In this document: positions 56,540-64,000 of the stretch, in pieces
Position numbering within the stretch: the first letter of the stretch is position 1
Layout of the letters: the number at the start of each line of letters is the position of its first letter
From: Fonsecaea monophora
Taxonomy: Eukaryota; Ascomycota; Eurotiomycetes; Chaetothyriales; Herpotrichiellaceae
Length of the DNA stretch: 64,000 bases
Direction of reading: 5' to 3'
NCBI RefSeq assembly: GCF_001642475.1
Contig: NW_019173972.1
Location: 124,001-188,000, forward strand
Notes under the pieces: generated by a model
The model's database searches: none
What the model was told of the DNA's origin: nothing
What the model saw: the letters and a program-made list of their open reading frames with translations, nothing else
Program-made: the position numbers and the translations under genes

Positions 56540-57530
56540 ATGGCGGACAAGATTTCCATCACCATATGCGGTGATGGAGGTTGTGGTATGTTTATCTTCT
56601 GCGTGCCGCTGGCGAAAGTAATATGTTCCGCTGATGCTTTCCCTTTGCAGGTAAATCGTCTATTACATTGCGCCTGGTCCGATCGCAATGGACTTCCGAG
56701 TACGTGCCCCCCTCGTTCTCCAAGCCGGAAAGGATACTCCTGCTAACTCTGTGCAGATACGATCCGACTATCGAGGACTCGTATTCGGTGACTCGAACAG
56801 TGGACGGCTTAAACTACTATCTCTCACTCACTGACACAGCCGGCCAAGAAGAATATCGGAGTTTGTGGGCTGCCTCCAACCTCCAGTCTGATGCTTTTCT
56901 TCTGGTTTATGATATCACCAATGCCGCTTCTCTCGATGGGCTGTCGTGGTTCCTCGACATGATTGACATTGAAGCTGAGAACAGAGTGGAGGAGAATGCC
57001 CGCTTACTCCGTGAGAAGGGTGCCAAGGTCCGCGGCAGGAGGGAGGATGGATGGAAATTCCCTCCAATCAAGATTGTCGCCGGCAACAAATGTGATCTTA
57101 AAGATGCCAGAGTCGTCAGCAGCAAGGTCGGCTGGGAATGGGCCAAGAGCAGAAATTGTGGCTTCATGGAAACAAGCGCCCGAGAGATGGTGAACATCGA
57201 GGAGACCTTTGCCCGTAAGTCGAGGCTGCTCTTCCGCTCATCAACAGCTGGTGCTAATCTCAATGAACAGTCATCGTGCGCAGAGTGGTTGAGGCAAGAA
57301 GACAACACGGTGCAGGTGCCGGCTCACTGACCCATCAAGTCCCATTTGCCTCCAAGGGCCATACTCCTAACGTCAGCGGTGCTGGAGCATCTTACCAGAT
57401 GCCAGGCTCTATGCAACCAGCCCGGCAGCCATCCCTGCCCAATCCTCTGCCACCGACGGAGAAATCAGGATTCGACGATGACAACGTTAACGTCCCTTGG
57501 TGGAAGAAAATATTCTGCTGCCGAGGTTGA
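56540..57530 (+). CDS. Ras-family small GTPase with extended C-terminal tail
   Basis: Four exons (56540-56585, 56651-56699, 56757-57214, 57271-57530) encode 270 residues. GTP-binding motifs are all present: P-loop GDGGCGKSS (split by intron 1), effector loop EYDPTIEDSY (split by intron 2), DTAGQEEYRSLW, GNKCDL and ETSAR. DPTIEDSY and TAGQEE place it in the Ras rather than Rab or Rho group. An insert after the fourth strand (IEAENRVEENARLLREKGAKVRGRRE region) makes the core longer than usual. After residue 190 comes a Pro/Ser/Gln-rich tail of about 80 residues ending WWKKIFCCRG. The last four residues, CCRG, match C-x-x-x but not a classical aliphatic CaaX box; paired Cys after Lys could be lipidated. 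No exact orthologue is named. It probably acts in membrane-linked signalling of growth or development. Confidence 0.88.
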
Positions 57531-58948
57531 CTGTTGAGTTGAGATACATGAGAAACTTCGGGCTTGTACAACAAGGCGGGCCACCTCATCTATATGGCTT
57601 GTGTTGGGGTTGTAAAATTACATCAAAGGGGGCTTTCTCACCACACTTTTTAGTGGTTGGACTCTTCTAGCAGAGGGAGGGTCTACCACATATATCGACT
57701 CAGCGAACGATCTGAGGCAAGACACCATCGCCAGTCAGCAGCGAGCATTGTGGGGTTTGCTCCCAGGATTCCCAGCCATGACAGTGATAGTCACTGCTGG
57801 GAGACCGTGCCAGCATGATTGTCTTCGTCACTCATCATGAAGGCACGCTGGACCTTGACAAATCACTGGTTTTCGGAGGCACGTGCACGAGCTCTATGGT
57901 TTTGCCCAGAACCATGAAGCAGATTACCAGTACTTTCGTGCCTGACTGAAGGTGGAAGGATCGACAGACGCTGAGGAAAGAAGGCAGACAGGACTGTTCG
58001 CATTAAGGGAGCGAGCAGGGGTCGACAGTCAATGTTCTAATCAATACGAGGTGTATTCCTTGGGGGGGAGAATAGAGATATCCAGGTAAGACGGGTGGGA
58101 GGCCGCGAGGCCGAAAATGTGAGTTTTGAAGATGTTTAGCGATGTACACTTTTGATATGTATTATGTTGTTTTTGTTTTGTGCCGTGTATTGTGGGTTGT
58201 TGATATCTTTTGAGAGACCTAGTACCTAGTAGGAGCTCAATATGAGGAAGCAGAACGTACATAACAGACGATCGGGTTTGACATTGATGGAATGCCCACC
58301 ATGTCTTTTTTTTTTCTACTGCCCTGCCATACTGAAGTTGTCTGCCGCAAATGTAAATGTAAACGACGAAGAACGGATAATGGGAAATATCCCCTCGAAA
58401 AAAGTCCCTCCAGGGCAAAGATTTGCTTGCTCCCTCATGACTATGACGAAGACCGCAGGTAATCAATCAATCCCCTGCCCTGCCCTGCGCTTGTCTGGCC
58501 CCATCCCTTGAATGCCTGAATGCCAGTATGAGACAGACCGTGACAAAAATACAAAATAACAAATATGCCCCATTTTTTGGTCGGCCGTAGCGTAGCATAT
58601 GAATGTATTAATAAGACAAGAATGACTCTCATCAAAGCACCCTCTCCGTCTCCACTGAAAACATGCATGACCCTGTGTTGCTCTTTCTTGTGCCGGTGTC
58701 TGGATTCCTATGCATCCCTCTCCCATCTTCCGCCCTTTGTGAAGAAGCCCTTTTTGCGTGATTGCCTCGTAATGTGTAGTCTTTCTGAAAAGTAAGCGTG
58801 TAATAGAAAAGTGTTTTTCGGGGAATAAGTGTCTGTTTCCTCTCTTGTGGTCGGTAACATCAGATACTAGAGCCATATGTCAGTGTTTTTCGTTCGCAGC
58901 CTCACTCATTGTCCAAGACGTGAGACACAACGTGGATAGGGGTACTCA
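57531..58948. other. Convergent intergenic region
   Basis: 3' flanks of the Ras gene (plus) and phospholipase D (minus). No gene seen; a T-rich patch lies at 58304-58318. Confidence 0.4.
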
Positions 58949-61900
58949 CTAGATTTCGATCGGACTGATCTGGTCAAAGGGAAACAGCCAGTTACTTCCA
59001 GCCTCAACCTTCTCCAACCTAAGCACACAAAGCCGTTAGCCCATCCTCAGGAGACATGCGAAGAAAGAGCCACACTTACCAATCATAAGGCCAGACAACA
59101 AGATGGCCCTGGACACAGCCCAACAGCTCTTCCGCCTCCTCAATGGCCAGGATGTCATCGCTCGCGCTGAAGTCACGTCTACTAGACCTAGTGGTAGCCC
59201 TTCTGCGTCGACGGCCACTTCCACCAATGTTGGCCGCCGACTGAGCAGCATTCTGGTTCACCGCGTCCGAGTACCCAACAAAAGGCCCGTTCGTGGTTGA
59301 TGGAGTGCCGTTTGTTGCTGATTTCTCCCTGTCTACTGCCGTCGAACTCAAACTGCTGATCGGCCGCTCAGTGCTGAAGTCATCGTCTTCGCCCGTCCCG
59401 CTGCCTTCGTCGATGATGGCCTGTCCCTCTGGCACAGTCTGCAATCCGGCTTTTTCCTCCGTCAATGTTTCCTGCCGATGCAGGGTGGGCATCCCCTGTC
59501 TTTGAGCCTGTGCTTGATTGGTATCCGCTGCCCAGCGCCGAAGCTTCTCCTTTTCAGCGGCCTCATGCGCCCGGTCTGACTTGTCTCCAAGGACGCTCTT
59601 GATCTTCTCCTTCACCTCGCCAGTCGCCTTCTCAATATCCGAGGGAACATGAGTCACAGCTTTGATCTGTGCCGCCGGGTGTCGAGACCCCGCTCCTGGC
59701 GGACCACTTTTAGTGACAGATCCTGCCCGAGAAGGGTCGGATACCTTGTCCTCCTTGGGAAGGTCATTGCCTTGTAATTGATTGAACCGTTGTTCGTACG
59801 CCACGTACTGATGATATTCGTCCCAGTTACGCACTTGATTGTCCGGCATGCACCGAAACACCGAGCGGTATATCTTGGTGTTGTTCTCTGCCACCGCGTG
59901 CCAAGTGTCGTAGAGGAATGCGTCGTGGATTGGGTCTGTCATGGAATCCCGGTCGACCAGCGGACGCCGGAGCTCTTCCATCAACGGATGACGAGGGCGA
60001 ATCGAGTCCCTGGAACCGACTTTGGCAAGCGGAGGACCCCCTATGTCCGAGTCATCTCCAGGGGGTAGTGGAGGCAGCTGCGACAACATGGGTAAGCCCA
60101 ACTGCACCGTATCCATCCGGCCAAAGCCGGGCCTGGGAGGCAATGGAGGTTCCGGCGTCTCCATCTTGACCACATACGAAGGCAGACGAAGGTGTTCACC
60201 GTGCTTTCGCGGATGTGCCAGAGGGGTCTTGCCCTCTGGATCAATGTCTGAGAACAAAACCTCCTTACTGCCTCTGACAAGTGTGCTGTCTCGTCCGTCT
60301 CCAAGTCCTCTGGCGGCAATCTCAGCCATCCTGTCGTATCCATGCCCTTCTACATCTTGCCTGTGGTGAGCATCCCCAGTCACACGTGGATCTTGAGTCA
60401 CACCAGCTCTCTTCGATTTGAGGTTGGGGTTACCCTGCTGTTCCCAATCGACGTCGTGGTTGAAGCTCCTGAACTCCTCAGTGCGCTGAAGCAACTCTTC
60501 ATGCAGTTCTGCATCTTGTCCATGTAGTGGACTGAGGACATCATCCGCTTCCGAGATAGGACTCCTGAAAGTGTCGTCGGGAGATTCTGATCGGACTGAC
60601 TTTCCTGATGATTGCATTTTGTGGTGTTCTGCTTCCATCACTTGTGCATCCTCCATGATCTTGTCAACGTCCAGGCCGAGGTGTTCGCGCATCAACCTCA
60701 TACGGAGTGTGTGGGGGAATCGGCCAACCTGGTAAGGCTTGCCGTTCATCCACGACCAGACCATATCTGTATCACGCACAATAGCCGCGCACTCGGAATC
60801 GCGATTTCCCAGCAATGATCGTTCGTTGATGTTCGCGGATCCAATCAAGGCAACTCTGTCATCGACAACCATACATTTGGCGTGGATATAGAGTTGCTCC
60901 GTCACAAGTGTTTTGCGTGGACCAATTCGGCCCCATTGACGGAGGCTATAGAACTGGATATATTCTTCCGGGTCCACGCCAACCGCCTTCAGACGACCAA
61001 AGATGGAAGATTCTCCACGACAGATACTGCGATATTGGTATTGCATGATCAACCGCACGCTGGTCCCACCTTCTTCCTCGACCGTGTTCTGGAATCCAGG
61101 AATCAGGGGGATGATGATCACAGCCTTCCATGCCTCTTCGTTCTTGCTGGCACGAGTGATCCGTTCCACAAGAGCGTCACCGATCTTGTTGTGGACCGTG
61201 GCACCTTCTGTCTCACAGCTGGAGATGAAAAACTGGTTCTCAATATAGACGAAATGCTCGGATTCTTCAATCAGCTTAATATAAGCGTTCATAATGCTGT
61301 GTTCGGTCTTATCGGGAGTGCCCAAGGACCAAGGCCCAGCAGAGCGACAGATTTGGACCTCGCATGTCCCGTCAAGACCAAGCGCTTCCAGATCGGCGGG
61401 GTTGAAGTCTGGAGGAGGGAGCAAAAACGGTGTAGGGCGTGTTGGCTTCCGTTGTCGCAGGATGTAGTTCCACCTCTGCACAAAATGTCGGGTTAGGTCG
61501 CGGGCTGGTTGCCCAACAACCTGCATAGAAATGTCATGCCACGGCATTCTGGCTACCCGTGAACGATCATACATCTCTTCGTACGGCTTGTTAAGCGCGT
61601 AAAAGTCTTGTATCCGCGGATTAGAATAGTCCTTTCCCGGCCACAATTGGCAATGGTCCGCATCTTTTGGCTCATCGCTCGGCTCAAAGCCGGTTGGCTT
61701 GTCATCGACGAGGGTGTGTTGAGGAGTGTCCCACCTGCCAAAGCACAGGTCAATGCCCCCGACGAAGGCCACGGTGTGGTCAACAATACATATCTTCTCG
61801 TGATGCGCCCAGAAGAAGGTATTCTGTCGAAATTGGTTGGGGGACCTTTGGACGAATATATTTGGGTGCAGGTCCAACAGGGAGAATTTGGTGTACTGAG

Positions 61901-64000
61901 AGTCGATTGGAATAGCCGCATCGATGTTGCGGTAAACAATGACAAAAATCTTGACCCCTTCTTCAGCCTTTCTCTTCAGCAATCGATCAAGACGCCATTT
62001 CTGACTGATGGCAGGCGGCCGCCTCATATAGAGCTCGGGGCTCAACCACCAGTCGTGGATATAAATGACATCTTTCGCTTGATTCAAGGCGCGAGACACT
62101 ACCCACATGTGGTCTCTGCCGTCAACAAGCCATTGGGCAAAGCAGTTCGGCCTCACTGGAGCGAAACTGTCGAATCTGTTGATTTTGGCCCAAGGTGATC
62201 CCGCCACCATTTCTCTTATGGACTCCTCGAACTGTTGCAACTGACGTTCGTTGTTAGAGATGAGTTTCAACTTTCTTTCCGAGTTGACCAATTTGAGACG
62301 ATGGTGTTGGGGATGTTTCGCAGATTCTTTGGCCGCCTCTGCCAGCTCCTTTGCACTTCTCTGATCGCTTGGCCGTAACCTTCGGGATTGTATTTCGAAG
62401 TCTGAGTCGAACAAAAACACATCGTAAATATGCATCTGCTCTGCCGAATCCACGCAGACAACATAACTGTGTCTAACCAGAAACCACTTTGGGGTATGTC
62501 GCTTCTTAAACTCGAGGGCATTCAAGGCTCTGAAGTCGAGGCCTTTGGCCGAACGGATGAGCAAAAGCCCTTCTTTGCCATGTTCGCTACCCTCGGCAGC
62601 GAGACGCACACCGAGAGCTGATATTTCTAGGAATCTGCACAGACGGTTGCTCTCGGGACGAAACAGCATAAACTGTATCATCTGTTGTAGATATTTTTCC
62701 AGAGTCTTACGCTGGCGTTCGGCAAACATCTCTCGGCGTGTATTCCCAGGTGTAGTAGGATCGTGAAGCCCTGTCACACTCGATTTCCTCCGTGCTGTTG
62801 TGAAGCCGGGTCGATTCTGGCTTCGAGGAGTTGGCCTTTCGGTATCTGTCGCTGTACCTGGTTCGGTGTCATCTCCCCCGTCGGCGTCTTCTTCGTCGCC
62901 TTCATCGGCGAACAAGCGTAGAGATTTCAGGTACGGGAACACCTCCAAAGGAAACTTTGGCATTTTCTTTCGCCCGTCGCTTTTTAATCTAAGTCTCCCA
63001 GTGTTATAGGCGGCTTTATATTTCAAATGCATTTTAGAGAAATCTCCGAGCGATCGTTTGATCACCCATTTCATCCGATTGGCACCGTTACCATATTCGC
63101 ATTCGATCTTGAAAATCAGATGTCGCAGGACTTTGTCCTCATCGGTCTCTTTGACGGCTTTCTCGTCCTTATTTTTGTGTTGGTCGACTTCACTGTCTGT
63201 GACTTGTACCTTGAGCTGTTCCAGAAGGACTGGTACCCGTCTGTGATTGTGCTCGTCGCGCTGAAACATACTGGCGAGTATTAAGGCCGCAGGAGCGGCG
63301 GCGGCCAATTCGGCGAGCAAGGCGGCAGATCTTAGAACCTCAGGAGTGGGCGGTTTCTTTCGACTTTGACCCAACGTTTTTATACTGTTCTTGAGTTGCC
63401 TCCATTTGGCGGCGCTCAGGGTTGAACTTCGCTCTGCCAGCATCTTTCGACGAGATGGCGTCTTGGGAGTTTGCCCTTCGCTTGAGCCGGCTTCTCGAGA
63501 GGAAGTGATGTTGGCAAAATTCAAGAGAGTCAGCGGCCTTCTCAGACCGTCTGGTGTAGTGTCACCTGGCTTTCGCTGACCGCCGTAACTCAAGCCTCGC
63601 AGAGGGTGACGGGGTGTCCAACCACTGCTGTTAGTAAGTTGCTTGCGCCCCTCGTCCTCTGAGACACCCTGGGGGTTATTAACCATGTCAGTATCGGTGG
63701 CCCTCCTAACCAATGTACGAGGCCTTTCCAGGTCCGTGTCAGAGTTGATAGGAGCACTCGCAAATACCGGACGCATCAGGCTGTGGGGAGATGATGGTGC
63801 GGTTTCAATATCGTCACCACGTCGTGTCTTCCGCCGCCGTTTCCGGGTTGCCCACTGGGACACGCTGTTCTCTGCGGCGCTACTCTCGTCCGCATCAGCA
63901 TCTGCGTCATCGCCGCTATCCTCCTCCAATGTAGCGGCAAGCCCGACCTCATTGCGGCCAGGTTGAGCAGAGGGCTGGCTGTCGACCTCTTTACCGTCCA
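58949..64000 (-). CDS. spo14: Phospholipase D, Spo14/Pld1 type (5' end beyond window)
   Basis: The gene enters from the right edge on the minus strand; its frame is open through base 64000, so the N-terminus is missing. The visible part has at least 1660 residues. The main exon ends at 59080; a 61-bp intron (GTAAGT..CTTAG) leads to a last exon, 59018-58949, giving WPYDWLEKVEAG and ending PIEI. Order: Ser/Thr/basic N-terminal region, PX-like domain (IECEYGNGANRMKWVIKRSL), PH-like domain (KRHTPKWFLVRHSYVV), then two HKD catalytic motifs, HHEKICIVD and HAKCMVVDDRVALIGSANIN. RSLLGNRDSE follows. The enzyme hydrolyses phosphatidylcholine to phosphatidic acid and choline and works in membrane traffic and sporulation in yeast. 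A roughly 400-residue fungal C-terminal region contains LYDTWHAVAENNTKIYRSVF. No frameshift is seen. Confidence 0.94.

Overview
The window is nuclear DNA of a filamentous ascomycete (Pezizomycotina). Most genes carry short introns of about 47-110 bp with GT..AG borders and CTAAC/CTGAC-like branch sites. Several families are fungus-restricted: a Gti1/Pac2 WOPR regulator, a White Collar-1 photoreceptor, DUF2434 and DUF3176 membrane proteins, and a mucin-like protein with PAN-like modules. The White Collar-1 LOV core and the Pep4 sequence look most like those of Eurotiomycetes (Aspergillus or black-yeast relatives). That placement is an inference from memory, not from a search.

Layout. 0.9-4.6 kb: pac2, then a seven-span DUF2434 protein. 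5-8.3 kb: a weak minus-strand candidate and a nuclear gene for mitochondrial asparaginyl-tRNA synthetase. 8.3-10 kb: gene-poor, with an AT-rich island. 10-17.1 kb: a secreted type-B carboxylesterase facing, tail to tail, a very large Ser/Thr-rich surface or secreted protein. This is the most accessory-looking part of the window. 18.3-27.1 kb, all minus strand: a polytopic membrane protein with a poly-Asp run, the RNA polymerase II CTD phosphatase fcp1, and vacuolar aspartic protease pep4. 27.5-30.2 kb: a WKF-domain protein divergent from proteasome subunit alpha-1 (scl1). 32.1-33.3 kb: an unrecognised four-exon gene. 33.3-36 kb: no gene seen. 36-39.9 kb: a divergent short-chain dehydrogenase and Baeyer-Villiger-type flavin monooxygenase. 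40.4-45.7 kb: an RPAP1/Rba50-like polymerase II assembly factor divergent from the HIR-complex subunit Hpc2. 47.5-50.8 kb: white collar-1. 52.4-54.5 kb: a DUF3176 membrane protein. 56.5-57.5 kb: a Ras-family GTPase. 58.9 kb to the right edge: a phospholipase D (Spo14/Pld1 type), cut by the window end.

Most of the window is conserved housekeeping and signalling. Transcription-related genes recur (fcp1, RPAP1-like, hpc2, pac2, wc-1), but spacing and orientation show no operon-like unit. I found no rRNA, tRNA, CRISPR array or intact transposon. Exon borders were read by eye, checking reading phase across every junction; coordinates given are genomic spans from start codon to stop codon.

I did not find a clearly new biological system. 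The best candidates for a second look are the mucin-like multi-PAN gene beside the carboxylesterase, the divergent dehydrogenase/monooxygenase pair, the unrecognised gene at 32.1-33.3 kb, and the Ras protein with an atypical C-terminus.
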